A DNA stretch of 64,000 nt from JBLIKP01 sp047635375 (GTDB taxonomy: Bacteria; Bacteroidota; Bacteroidia; Sphingobacteriales; Sphingobacteriaceae). The DNA is taken from NCBI GenBank assembly GCA_047635375.1, contig JBLIKP010000003.1, positions 1-64,000 on the forward strand, in the 5' to 3' direction. The notes below the pieces were generated by a model. That model did not search any database. It had not been told where the DNA came from and saw only the letters and a program-made list of their open reading frames with translations. Positions 20,701 through 29,462 of the stretch are shown here, piece by piece; the stretch's first letter is position 1; every line of letters starts with the position of its first letter. A program made the position numbers and the translations under genes.

Positions 20701-21787
20701 TTCCAAAATCACATATTGAATAAGTGAAAGTGTCGTTACCAGAGAATCCAGTATCAGGTGAGTAGGTTATTTGATTTCCTTCAGTTAATAATGCTCCGCC
20801 ATTTTGTGGAGTTTGAATTACCGTTACGGAATTAGAATCAAGCTTACCGTTAAAGTCGGTATCGTTTTCAATTACGTTTATTGTAACCGGAGTGTTTTGA
20901 ACCGTAGTGTCAAGGTCATTAAGAGCAACTGGTGTTTCGTTAGGGATTACCGTGAAAACCACCATTGCAGTATCGCAAAGTGACGTTTGATTAGTATCGC
21001 ATATTGAATAGGTAAATGTGTCGCTTCCTGAAAATCCAGTAATTGGAACATACTTCACTATTCCATTCTCAATGATTGATAATGAACCTGAATCAGTCGT
21101 GCTAATTAAGGTAAAAGTATTCGTGTCTAATCCATTTTCAGGGTCACTATCGTTTGCAATTACATTTAATTCTGTACTGTCGTTTTCAAAAATTGATATT
21201 GCATCATCTGTTAAAGTTGGTTTGAAGTTTGGAATAAACTCCATGCTCCAGTCGACAAGTGTACCTTCATTTGTCGAGGTACCGTCGGTAATGGTGAGTG
21301 TCCAAACTCCGTCGGCGTTCTCGTTGTCAAATGCCTCGAAACGTTCTGGGGAACCAAATAAATCATTCGCGCCAAGTCCCTGAGGTAGAAAATTTCCAGT
21401 AAACGGATTTTCACCATCGCTTATGTCAGGATCTGTTTGGATTTGGGTTAACACCGTGCCATCAAAATCTCCAACTGCTTCAATTGGTGCATTGTCACCA
21501 ATTTGGTCAGCAATAATTACTGTAGTTCCTTCTGGTGAAGTTAGGGTTATAGTAAGGTCGGGAGTTTTTGGGTGCGTGATTTTTAACTTAAGGTTTAATA
21601 ATTTACTTGTCGCTTCTGGATTACCAGTTGCGAACAAATTACCCACTCCAGAAACAGTCATGTTGAATTCATCTCCATCAGGGTTTGGGGAGTCTGTTAT
21701 ATCACCTGTTCCACCTATAAAGGTTTGGGCATTTAAATTTGAAAGGGTGATTAGGAGAATTAATGAAAGAATTAACCTTTTTATCAT
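17765..21787 (-). CDS. Giant T9SS adhesin: P/Homo B domain plus eleven Ig/cadherin-like repeats
   Basis: 1340 residues. The signal peptide ends near NLNAQ. Residues about 25-190 match the proprotein convertase P (Homo B) domain (LTITLTSPEGT; GTLVDWSMEF). About 195-1260 holds eleven repeats of about 96 residues, each beginning near AP-ALNDS, with a calcium-type NDxD stretch and a Y-P--GF-G-DTF-YS strand. Each of the eleven has a CD ... C pair near its end (for example ICDTNQTSLCDTA), probably a disulfide. The last 80 residues are a type A T9SS sorting domain (VYPNPTNGAL, then basic end). It would form a long extracellular rod. Binding partner unknown; adhesion is inferred. A decayed paralogue lies upstream. 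Confidence 0.9.
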   Translation of the reverse strand: MIKRLILSLILLITLSNLNAQTFIGGTGDITDSPNPDGDEFNMTVSGVGNLFATGNPEATSKLLNLKLKITHPKTPDLTITLTSPEGTTVIIADQIGDNAPIEAVGDFDGTVLTQIQTDPDISDGENPFTGNFLPQGLGANDLFGSPERFEAFDNENADGVWTLTITDGTSTNEGTLVDWSMEFIPNFKPTLTDDAISIFENDSTELNVIANDSDPENGLDTNTFTLISTTDSGSLSIIENGIVKYVPITGFSGSDTFTYSICDTNQTSLCDTAMVVFTVIPNETPVALNDLDTTVQNTPVTINVIENDTDFNGKLDSNSVTVIQTPQNGGALLTEGNQITYSPDTGFSGNDTFTYSICDFGTPVLCDTAMVIITVNPDEPPVATNDFDTTAEITLVEISVLINDIDPEGKLDTSSLAVVMEAVNGIAEVLSDGLISYLPDTGFLGTDSFSYSVCDSATPKNCDTAWVFIQVNPDQNPIALDDSAKTVEADEIEISVLDNDSDFDGSLDSAGITVVLNPNNGSITNISDKGVISYLPNLAFIGRDTFTYSVCDIATPKNCDTAQVIVIVKENTAPIALDDSAKTVKSTEIEIEVLNNDTDFDGTLDSANVLVITNPVNGTITVIGSKGNITYLPNGGFNGMDTFTYSVCDLASNPKCDTAMVVITISENKAPIALNDSIDAEDGELIIAFVLNNDTSETPGLDSASVTLITNPKNGMAIATDMGNIEYTSEFGFAGNDTLTYSVCDLGNSALCDTAQLVIKIAAYSNVAPTLENDSASGSSSAQNPTLTVFVIGNDSDERNRLDTISLAIVAPTNNGVATVSGNGKISYTPSIGFNGKDTLSYKVCDREVNSLCDTAMVIFIIKDNTAPIALNDSAITKEDVAISILVLENDTDFENDLDTLSLIITEDPTNGVVAITNASTGEVTYTPNSGIFGMDTFFYSVCDNGSPIKCDTAVVVITIEEEFENIAPVALNDSFEVQESIEFCLNVVANDSDQFGGLDTASLEIITAASNGVLNFGEAGEICYTASDLFVGTDSFEYAICDLHDSTLCDTATVYLNVVIRDNLAPIALNDSTKTVEEDLIEVEVLLNDSDPENDVLSITEALSATNGVTNLVGTDKVSYQANNGFLGLDSFQYVICDERNGCDTAFVFVQVDLFVKPNEAPIALDDSLITFMNTTKEVNVTTNDSDPEGKLDLNSLRITQDPAVGSVTTLSNGTVIYTPKEDFKGSVIFKYEICDLGEPVLCAEATVRVSIIEKPTSVNSNELEVTVYPNPTNGALFIDFNSAVSKSINVQIFNSNGALLKNIDVNSEIDLSDLPSGIYLVKLISADKVKTLRVQKM

Positions 21788-21830
21788 AACGTTGAGTTTC
21801 TAATGTAAAATTAGGCATTTAACTTTTGCC

Positions 21831-21867
21831 AAAAAAAAATAGCATCAGTAAAAACCGTTGCTATTTT
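21831..21867 (-). terminator. Terminator after the decayed adhesin paralogue
   Basis: A 9-bp stem (21836-21844 with 21859-21867) that on the minus strand runs into nine U residues (21831-21839). It lies about 90 bp past the stop of the pseudogene and about 45 bp before the start of the intact adhesin gene, so it insulates the two. Confidence 0.75.
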
Positions 21868-21956
21868 AACCAATACAATTAATTTATGATGTTATTTAGA
21901 ATAATACATACCTAGGACACTACAAAAACAAAAGGGTTGCTTCGAAATCCTTTTTT

Positions 21957-24900
21957 TTATTGAATAATTAATTTTTTAACGGTTTGAGAATGATTATTAG
22001 AAGCCTTTATTAGGCATAAACCCTTGTTTAAATGGAGATTAATAGTTTTGTCAGTTGTGGATGAAGTATTTGAAAAATAATGAGTTATTCCCTAATAAGT
22101 CTATTATTTCTACTTGATTAAACTCAAAATCAGCCGCAATATTCACTAAATCAGTCGCGGGATTTGGGGATATATTTATTTCTACAACATTCTCAGAATT
22201 TACGTTTGTGGAAATTTCATAGATATTGATATATACATTTGCCGAATCACATAGTACCGGACTTCCATTATCACAAATTGAATAGGTAAAACTATCCTTT
22301 CCAACTGAATCTTGATTTGGTGTGTAAATAAGTGTTCCATTATTTAACAAATCGGCGTTACCCTTGGTTGGATCTGAAATTATAGTTAATGAATTTAAAT
22401 CAAGCTGGTTTTGAGAATCAGAATCATTTTCTGCAACTGAAAAAGTAACTGATCCGTTTTGTTCAACTTCCGCAAAGTCATTTTGAGCAACCGGCGCCGA
22501 TTCATTAGTGATTTCTAATTCGATATTAACATATACCCAAGCATCATCACATAAGCTTGGGTCAGAATTATCACAAATGGAATATTGAAAAGAATCTACT
22601 CCTTCAAAATTTTCATTGGACGAGTAAGTTAATTTGAAATCATTTGTAATATTAATTACTCCATTGTTAGCAGCGGATAGAATTGAAAGTGACGATGAAT
22701 CTAATCCATTGTCATCATTATCATTGTTCAATACATCAACCGTTATTAACTCACCTGACTTTCCAGCACTTGCATCATTCTTAGCAATTGGAGATTGGTT
22801 AAGTGGGGAAGTAACCTCAATTTTTATTAAAGCAAAATTGGATTTTTCACCACTTGTGTCAGTGATAGAATAATAAATTGAATCAATTCCGTCAAAACCT
22901 ACATTTGAAATGTATTTAACAGTATTTCCTAAAACTTGGGCATTCCCGTTTTTAGGACTTTCTTCAATGGTTATTGAAGTTGAATCAATCTGTCCATCAA
23001 AGTCGGTATCGTTTATTAAGACCAAAATCACTACCGAATCACCGGAGTTGATTTCCACTGAATCAGCTTTTGCCACAGGTTTTTGATTAATTTCTTCCGC
23101 ATTTACAGCCACTATTACCGTAGCGACGTTGGAGGAATCTCCTTCATTATCAAAAATATGATAGGTAAATGTGTCCATTCCCGAGAATGTAGAATTCGGA
23201 AGGTAATCGACCTTAAGTGAATTTTGATTAAAGACTGAAGATCCATTTTTTGCTTGAGATAAAATTGATGTTTTTGAACTATCAATTTCTCCGTTAAAGT
23301 CAGTATCATTTGATAAAACATCAATAGACACGGAAGTCTCAAATTCTGTTTCAGTAGCATCGTTTTTTGCAATCGGATTCTCGTTTGAAATCGTGGGGTT
23401 AACCGTTATAAAAACGGTGGCTATATTTGAAACGGCATCGTCATTATCTTCAACAGTTTAGGTGAATGAGTCTAAACCATTAAATAAAGCACTAGGAGTA
23501 TACTCCATTTTTCCCTCTGCAATTATTGAGGCATTTCCGTTTTGTGGGCCTTGAACTACTTTTACAGAATCAGATTCAAGATTTCCATCTAAATCTACAT
23601 CTTCATCATTATCGAGAATCGAAATCGTCACCATTTCACCTTCGTTGGTGGTTGATGAATCATTTTTTGCAATTGGACTCTCGTTTGTTAGTGGTTCGTT
23701 AATTGTAACAAAAACTGTGGGATATTTGAACTAAGTCCAGCAGTATCTTTTACAAAATAAGTAAAAGTATCAATTCCGTTAAATGTAGAATTGGACGTAT
23801 AAACTACTCTACCATTCGCTTGCGCCAAGGCAGTTCCATTAATCGCTTGAGCATCAATTTCAACAGTTGAAGTGTCAATCTGAGTAAATTCTGGGATGTC
23901 ATTATTTAGGACCAGTATTGTATCTCCCGTTTTAAATGGAGTTGAAGAAACATCATTAATAGCTTTAATTGTGTCAACTGATGCTATTACATAGATAATC
24001 ACCGTCGCTTGATTTGATTCTGAGCCACTATGTCTTTTACTGTATAAATAAATGTATCCAGTCCAATAAAACCATTGTTGGGTGTGTAATCAACCGTTCC
24101 TGCTAGCATAACGGGTTCGGCAGTTCCATTTGAAGGACCATTTTTTATTGTTACAGAATTAATGTCTTTAGGCAAGGCTCCATCCTCATCGTTGTCTAGA
24201 ACTGAAATATTAATAGCGGTTTCAAATAACTTAGATGAAGAGTCGTTTTTGGCGGTAGGTGGAGAGGATAGTGCTTTTACCCTTATTTGATAATCCTCAA
24301 CCTCTCCAAAGCCTTTTGGTCCAAAAGAACCTGGGTCGGCAGTCCCTGTATTTGTAACGATTCTTAATCGTTTTAGGCCAGAGGTTTTATTTGCTGGTGG
24401 AGTTATGGTTGCCAAATATGGGCTAGGGCCTGAATTGATGAAAATGGTTTCGCCTCCATCTTCAAAATTATTATCATTATTCCAATCGGCGTAAATCTCA
24501 AATCTTCTATTTCCAACGGTATTGTTTGTTGTTATTTGGTATCCGCTTCCTGGGCTTACTTCAGAAATTTGATTTTCAAAAAACTTATAGCGATTATAAC
24601 CTGAAGGCTGGTTAAAACCACCGTTATCGCCTTCCATTTGAGTGTTTACAATAAATATTTCTTGATTTGTTCCAAAGCCAAGGCAGTAATCCCCTAAATT
24701 TTCTGGGTGAATATTTAGGTTAAAATTTCCTTTCGAGAATTGAGTTTTGTTGGAGATTTTTACAAAATAAATTCCCGTATCTAATCCGGCGATAGTAGTT
24801 TTCGACGCTAAACCACAAAAGTCATCATCATAGCCTAAAGTATCTGTAAAATTACAGCTTGTTGAAACAATAATATCTGAATCAAAATCAGCATCAAAAA

Positions 24901-25437
24901 TGTCAAAAACCCAGTCACCACTATCTATTAAGGAAACTTCATAAATTATATTGCTTAGAAGTTCGGTAGTTGAATCGGCAATTGTCATGGGAGCAATGAG
25001 AGTGTTAGTTATGTGGCAGTCGGTAAGCTTAAAATTGTCAATACCAGCGTAATATCCCAAACAATTCCCATCATAAAACTTAAATCGATTGTTTCATTGG
25101 GATAATTACAACCCCAAGAACCGCAATCATCATTGTCAATTCGAAGAATTTCGTTCCAAGAATTTAAAGTGTAAATTTCTACGGCTAAATATGCATCTGG
25201 ACAACCAACAACAGGGATGTCTTTTTGATTTAAGTGATTGTAATCAAATTTTGCAAAAGAAGGTTGTTTACTGTTAGAAACTCAGTTTTTTTTAATGTTA
25301 AATAACTAGTGAACTCTAAATTATCTGTTGTGTTTGCATCATCATCTATTAACGAAAAATTGGTTCCATCAATGGATTCATCCTCATCCTTTCCTGAAAA
25401 CCACCCTTGTCCATCCCCGCAAGATATTAAAAATTAG
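21957..25437 (-). pseudogene. Decayed GEVED/Ig-repeat adhesin, paralogue of the neighbouring gene
   Basis: An originally >1100-residue secreted protein now in pieces. Reading 5' to 3' on the minus strand there are frameshifts near 25265, 25072, 24035, 23720 and 22070. A nonsense codon at 23458-23460 (TAA) replaces the conserved Tyr of DSFTY. The fragments stay in order: SCGDGQGWFSG, a GEVED domain (YADWNNDNNFEDGGE; FGEVEDYQIRV), at least seven Ig/cadherin-like repeats (NDTDFDGQIDS and similar), and a T9SS sorting domain (SPNPATDLVNI, then TVKKLIIQ after the last frameshift). No signal peptide remains: recognisable coding stops about 20 bp from the ABC exporter gene, so the 5' end is probably deleted. 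Confidence 0.9.
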
Positions 25438-25455
25438 TGCTTTGTCAATAATTTA

Positions 25456-27279
25456 TCATGGCCGATTCTCAAATTGAAGGGAGCTTAAATGTTTGTATAA
25501 TCCTTTATCATTCCTTACAAGCTCATCATGTGTTCCTCTTTCTACTATGCTGCCCTTATCCAATACAATTATTTGGTCGGCTTGACGGATTGTAGATAAT
25601 CTGTGAGCAATAATAACTGAAGTCCTATCCTTCATTAACTCTTCCAAAGCTTCCTGAACCAATCTTTCTGATTCACTGTCCAATGAGCTGGTGGCTTCAT
25701 CTAAGATTAAAATCTTAGGGTCTTTAAGCACGGCACGAGCAATTGCAATTCTTTGCCTTTGTCCACCTGATAATTTTATTCCTCTTTCACCTACAATGGT
25801 TTCATAACCTTCGGGGAATGACTCTATGAACTCTGCGGCGTTGGCTTTTGCTGCCGCAGATTTAATTTCCTCTACAGACGCCCCAATTTTACCATATTCA
25901 ATATTCTCCAGTATAGTTCCTCCAAACAATAGTACATCCTGGGGTACAATGGCTACTTGACTTCTAATGTCGTTGAGGCTAAACGAAGAAACAGGTTTTC
26001 CATCATAAAGCATTTCTCCATTTTCAGGATTGTAAAATCTTAGGATTAATTGAGTTACAGTAGATTTTCCGGCCCCAGACGGTCCAACGATTGCTAATTT
26101 TTTGCCCGCATCTACTTTAAAGCTTACGCCGTCCAAAACGGTAATTTCTTTTCTACTTGAATAGGAGAACTTAATGTCCCTAAACTCTAACTCACCATGT
26201 AATATTTTATCAGCTGCTAGTAAAGGTGTTTCCATTGAAATCTCCTCGGTTTTTTCATCAAGGATTTCAATTACTCTCTCTGTTGCTCCAACGGCTTTTT
26301 GAATTTGCGCGTATAATTCTGCGAAACTTCCCATAGCAGCACCAACAAATGTGCTATAAAGGATAAAGGAGGTAAGATCTCCAAAAGAAATTTCACCGGT
26401 TTCAACCATATGTACGCCCACCCAAATAACTCCTACAATCGCACCAAATAAAGCGAAAATGACAAATGATGCGAACGCACCTCTATACTTGGCACCCTTG
26501 ATTGCTATCTTTATAACAGCATCAATTTGTTTACGGTATCGAAGGGCTTCATAAGTTTCATTTACGAAAGCTTTTACACTTGAAATTCCTTGAAGGGTTT
26601 CTTCTACGATTGTATTTGAATCGGCTAACTTATCCTGAGCTTCCTTCGCTATTTTTCGAATGAATTTCCCAAAAATTACTGCAACCACGATTAACACAGG
26701 AAGCATTGAAAGCATAATTAAAGTAAGTTTTCCACTTACCAATGAAAGGAATATTATTCCTCCAACCAATGTTATTACTTGTCTTATTGCCTCTGCAATT
26801 GTGGTTGTAAGGGTATCTTGAATTTGACCTAGGTCGGCTGAAATTCTGGAATTCAATTCTCCAACTCTTCGCTTTGCAAAAAAGGACATGGGGAGGGTAA
26901 TGATTCTGAAGAAGGTTTCTTTTCGTAAGTCGGCTAGGGTTTTTTCACTTACCTCAACAAAAAGCAGAATTCTAAAAAAGGAGAAAAGGGCTTGAAAGAA
27001 TAAAACCACCATTAGACTTCCTGCAACTAGGTTTATATTTGAAAAGAAGCCTTGAGACTCTTCAAGCATTGCCGAGTCAATAAGTTTCCCCATAAAAAAG
27101 GGAAACATTAAACTTGCTCCACTGGATAAAAACAAGAAAACCATCCCGATAATAAACTTTGTGCGGTAGGGTTTAAGATATTTAAAAAGCGCTAAGGTCT
27201 TTTTTAAGCTATTAATATTCACCTTGGCTTTTTCTGGCTCAGGAAGGTTGTTGTTTGAATTAAATCTAGGTCTTGCCAT
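25456..27279 (-). CDS. ABC exporter, MsbA/ABCB-type half-transporter
   Basis: 607 residues: an N-terminal six-helix transmembrane domain (about 35-335) fused to an ATPase. Walker A GPSGAGKST is at 399-407, the signature is LSGGQRQR, and Walker B is ILILDEATSSLD followed by the H-loop IIAHRLSTI. It should work as a homodimer exporting a lipid, peptide or drug; the substrate cannot be assigned, and an MsbA role in lipid A flipping is one option among several. Its start lies 2 bp from the stop of the AhpD-like gene upstream, so the two are probably co-transcribed. Confidence 0.9.
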   Translation of the reverse strand: MARPRFNSNNNLPEPEKAKVNINSLKKTLALFKYLKPYRTKFIIGMVFLFLSSGASLMFPFFMGKLIDSAMLEESQGFFSNINLVAGSLMVVLFFQALFSFFRILLFVEVSEKTLADLRKETFFRIITLPMSFFAKRRVGELNSRISADLGQIQDTLTTTIAEAIRQVITLVGGIIFLSLVSGKLTLIMLSMLPVLIVVAVIFGKFIRKIAKEAQDKLADSNTIVEETLQGISSVKAFVNETYEALRYRKQIDAVIKIAIKGAKYRGAFASFVIFALFGAIVGVIWVGVHMVETGEISFGDLTSFILYSTFVGAAMGSFAELYAQIQKAVGATERVIEILDEKTEEISMETPLLAADKILHGELEFRDIKFSYSSRKEITVLDGVSFKVDAGKKLAIVGPSGAGKSTVTQLILRFYNPENGEMLYDGKPVSSFSLNDIRSQVAIVPQDVLLFGGTILENIEYGKIGASVEEIKSAAAKANAAEFIESFPEGYETIVGERGIKLSGGQRQRIAIARAVLKDPKILILDEATSSLDSESERLVQEALEELMKDRTSVIIAHRLSTIRQADQIIVLDKGSIVERGTHDELVRNDKGLYKHLSSLQFENRP

Positions 27280-27281
27280 TT

Positions 27282-27869
27282 TTATTTTTTATAGGATAGC
27301 ACCACAGAAAGGCCGTGTACTATTGCTCCTAATCTTATTGCGTCGCTTATTTTTTGTTCTGTTGCCCCAGCCTTGATGGCGTGAGATTCATGTTCATTAA
27401 TACATGCTGTACATCCATTAATTGAAGAAATAACCAGGCTTAGAATTTCGTAAAATTCTGTGCCCAATAAAGGGTTTAATTTAATGGACATACGAATTCC
27501 GGCAGGAATAGATTTATAGGTTTCATTATCCACAGCATGCTTAAACCGAAACAGCACATTATTGGTTGCCATTAATGAGGTACAGGTGAGTGTTTCCGCA
27601 ATCTCTTCCTCTGTGGCTCTTGATTCTTTTGCCAAGGTGGTGAACAGATTAACAAGAAATTGATTTTGACTGTTTAAAGATGCTCCCACACATAGTAATG
27701 AGGCTTCAAGAGGGGATAGGGTTGGCTTGTTAAAGGCAGAGTTGAAATTTCTGGAAATATCGGCCAGATAATTTTTTTTAAACGCTTTTGAAAACGAATC
27801 TCTTTTTAAGAATTGGAGTTCGGATTCTAGGCCTAAATCTAAAAACAAGTTTTCTTTGGAGTTGGACAT
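27282..27869 (-). CDS. AhpD/carboxymuconolactone decarboxylase-like protein
   Basis: 195 residues from the chosen start MSNSKENLF. An earlier in-frame ATG at 27908 lies inside the terminator hairpin of the upstream operon and is rejected. All-helical AhpD-like fold with the redox motif CTACINEHE (CxxC plus the downstream His) and the flanking TEQKISDAIRLGAIVHG. Family members reduce peroxides or thiol partners. No ahpC is seen nearby. It lies 2 bp upstream of the ABC exporter gene. Expression probably starts between the terminator at 27891-27929 and this ATG, which leaves little room for a promoter, so some read-through is possible. Confidence 0.82.
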   Translation of the reverse strand: MSNSKENLFLDLGLESELQFLKRDSFSKAFKKNYLADISRNFNSAFNKPTLSPLEASLLCVGASLNSQNQFLVNLFTTLAKESRATEEEIAETLTCTSLMATNNVLFRFKHAVDNETYKSIPAGIRMSIKLNPLLGTEFYEILSLVISSINGCTACINEHESHAIKAGATEQKISDAIRLGAIVHGLSVVLSYKK

Positions 27870-27890
27870 TGTTGAATTTAGCACAAAAGT

Positions 27891-27929
27891 AAAAAAGTCG
27901 TTCAGCAAATTAATGCGAACGACTTTTTT
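27891..27929 (-). terminator. Terminator of the lipoprotein-DUF5723 operon
   Basis: A 13-bp inverted repeat (27891-27903 with 27917-27929) and a 13-nt loop. The stem ends in A6/T6, so it can also work in the opposite direction. It follows the stop at 27961 by about 30 bp. Confidence 0.85.
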
Positions 27930-27960
27930 ATTTGTATTTAATTATATGAGAGTATTAATT

Positions 27961-29451
27961 TTATTGATCTCCACCATCATCATCTGAAGTTTCACCAGTA
28001 CCCGTTTCCTGTTCTGGGATCATTTGGCCACCTTCAAGAAGTTCTCTTTCAAGGGCTTTTTCTTGAATTTTCTTCATCTCTTTTTGGCGCTTCTCTAATT
28101 CTTTTTCGCGCTTCTCTAATTCTTTTTCGTGCTTTTTCTTAGGGTTTCTTACTCCAAGTCTAAAGGCTAATCCTGTGTTTAGGCTTAAACCCGGTGAAGC
28201 TTCGGAAACAGCTAAATTTCCTATTCTTTCAGATCCTACAAAGAAATCAAAGTGTTTAGATCTGATTAATAAGTTGGCTCCTATTTGTGAGTAGTTGTTG
28301 TACCCAATGCCAGCATTAAATACTAAGTGTAATGCTCTTAAAACCCTAAAATCTTGAACTAAATGAACTCTATAAGATGGGGTGTAAACAAATTTATGAA
28401 GAATCACTGTAGATGTAATCCATTTATTCCATTTGTAACTACCCGATAATTGAAATGATGAGTTTAAGTTGGTAGTAAAAACATCATCTAAGGTGTCCAC
28501 AATTAAATCTTCCAAATTGGTTAATAAACTATCTATTGAGCCGTCGTTGTTGTAATCTGCACCTTCAAAATGGATTGTATCATTTAAAACGTATGTTCTA
28601 TTACCTACATCCCAGGTGATTTTTCCAAGATCACGCACTCCTGCTTGTAAATTTATTTTCTGGTTTAATTCATAGGTAGCTCCAGCAGAAAAAGTATACC
28701 CTAAATTATTAGCACCTGCACCATCCAGTAAGTTGTCCTGAAAATTAGGGTCTAATAAATCTACACCACCAAAACGCACAGCGCCTTGGGCAGCAAGATC
28801 AACTTCATAACCATTGGCTTCGTTTCCGAAATAAGCGTGACTCTTATCAATTTTTACTTGAGCATAGTTTATACCTTTTACCATTCCCAATTTCATCCCT
28901 AAACCAAGCTTGGATGTAACATCCATTCTATAGCTAACCGCAAATTCTGCGTAGTTCAAGGTGTAAAAATCGGTATTGAAAATGTTAACTGCTGTATCTC
29001 CGCCGTAGCCATCTGTTCCACCTGGGAATCCCAAAAGATTGTTTTGAAATGAAAAATTGTTGGCTGATCTTAATTTTACGTTTGCACCAAATTCTCCATT
29101 ATTACTTTTATTGGTAGAAACAATAAATCCAAGTAAATCATAATCCAAATTCAAACGAAAATGATTTTGAGCAAAAGGATTTGACAATAAAGAAGCAAAA
29201 TCGACCTCGTTATCTCCATATATTGCATCCAAAATTTGAGTTTGACCAAAACCTACTAATCTAAAATCTAAATTAAGCGTTGGATAAACAGGCAGGTTAA
29301 ATGCGAAATAATTCAGTGTATCTCTAAAGGCTTCAAAGGCTGGATTATCTTGAACGTCAGTCAAGGTTCCAGAGTTATATAAACCAATTTTTTGGGCTTT
29401 TGCAGTGTTAAAAGTTAAAGCTACAAGAAGTAGTATAGTTATTTTCTTCAT
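27961..29451 (-). CDS. DUF5723-like outer-membrane beta-barrel protein
   Basis: 496 residues. The signal peptide ends near NTAKAQ. The body (about 20-440) alternates short aromatic-flanked beta strands (FRLNLDYDLLGFIVS; YAEFAVSYRM; LHLVFNAGIGYNNYSQ), as in the Bacteroidota DUF5723 barrel family. Instead of an aromatic C-terminal strand, it ends in a charged coiled coil (KKKHEKELEKREKELEKR and onward) and an acidic tail, about 55 residues. The coil contains two exact 21-bp direct repeats in the DNA. It lies 11 bp downstream of the giant lipoprotein gene in a two-gene operon closed by a terminator. Function unknown; the pair may form an outer-membrane complex (inference). Confidence 0.75.
   Translation of the reverse strand: MKKITILLLVALTFNTAKAQKIGLYNSGTLTDVQDNPAFEAFRDTLNYFAFNLPVYPTLNLDFRLVGFGQTQILDAIYGDNEVDFASLLSNPFAQNHFRLNLDYDLLGFIVSTNKSNNGEFGANVKLRSANNFSFQNNLLGFPGGTDGYGGDTAVNIFNTDFYTLNYAEFAVSYRMDVTSKLGLGMKLGMVKGINYAQVKIDKSHAYFGNEANGYEVDLAAQGAVRFGGVDLLDPNFQDNLLDGAGANNLGYTFSAGATYELNQKINLQAGVRDLGKITWDVGNRTYVLNDTIHFEGADYNNDGSIDSLLTNLEDLIVDTLDDVFTTNLNSSFQLSGSYKWNKWITSTVILHKFVYTPSYRVHLVQDFRVLRALHLVFNAGIGYNNYSQIGANLLIRSKHFDFFVGSERIGNLAVSEASPGLSLNTGLAFRLGVRNPKKKHEKELEKREKELEKRQKEMKKIQEKALERELLEGGQMIPEQETGTGETSDDDGGDQ
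28088..28129. repeat. Two perfect 21-bp tandem repeats in the coiled-coil tail
   Basis: 28088-28108 and 28109-28129 are identical. Each encodes one heptad (KELEKRE-type), so slippage here would lengthen or shorten the coil by whole heptads without breaking the frame. Confidence 0.9.
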
Positions 29452-29462
29452 CTTATTTTCCT

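Noticed and set aside
22051..25060. Frames 22051-23331, 23688-24002 and 23999-25060 as separate secreted proteins
   Set aside because: They join by frameshifts and one stop into one adhesin; none has a signal peptide and their ends do not match domain borders.
17765..25437. CRISPR-like array or DNA satellite in the repeat region
   Set aside because: The repeats are about 290 bp, diverged and in coding phase; they are protein domains.
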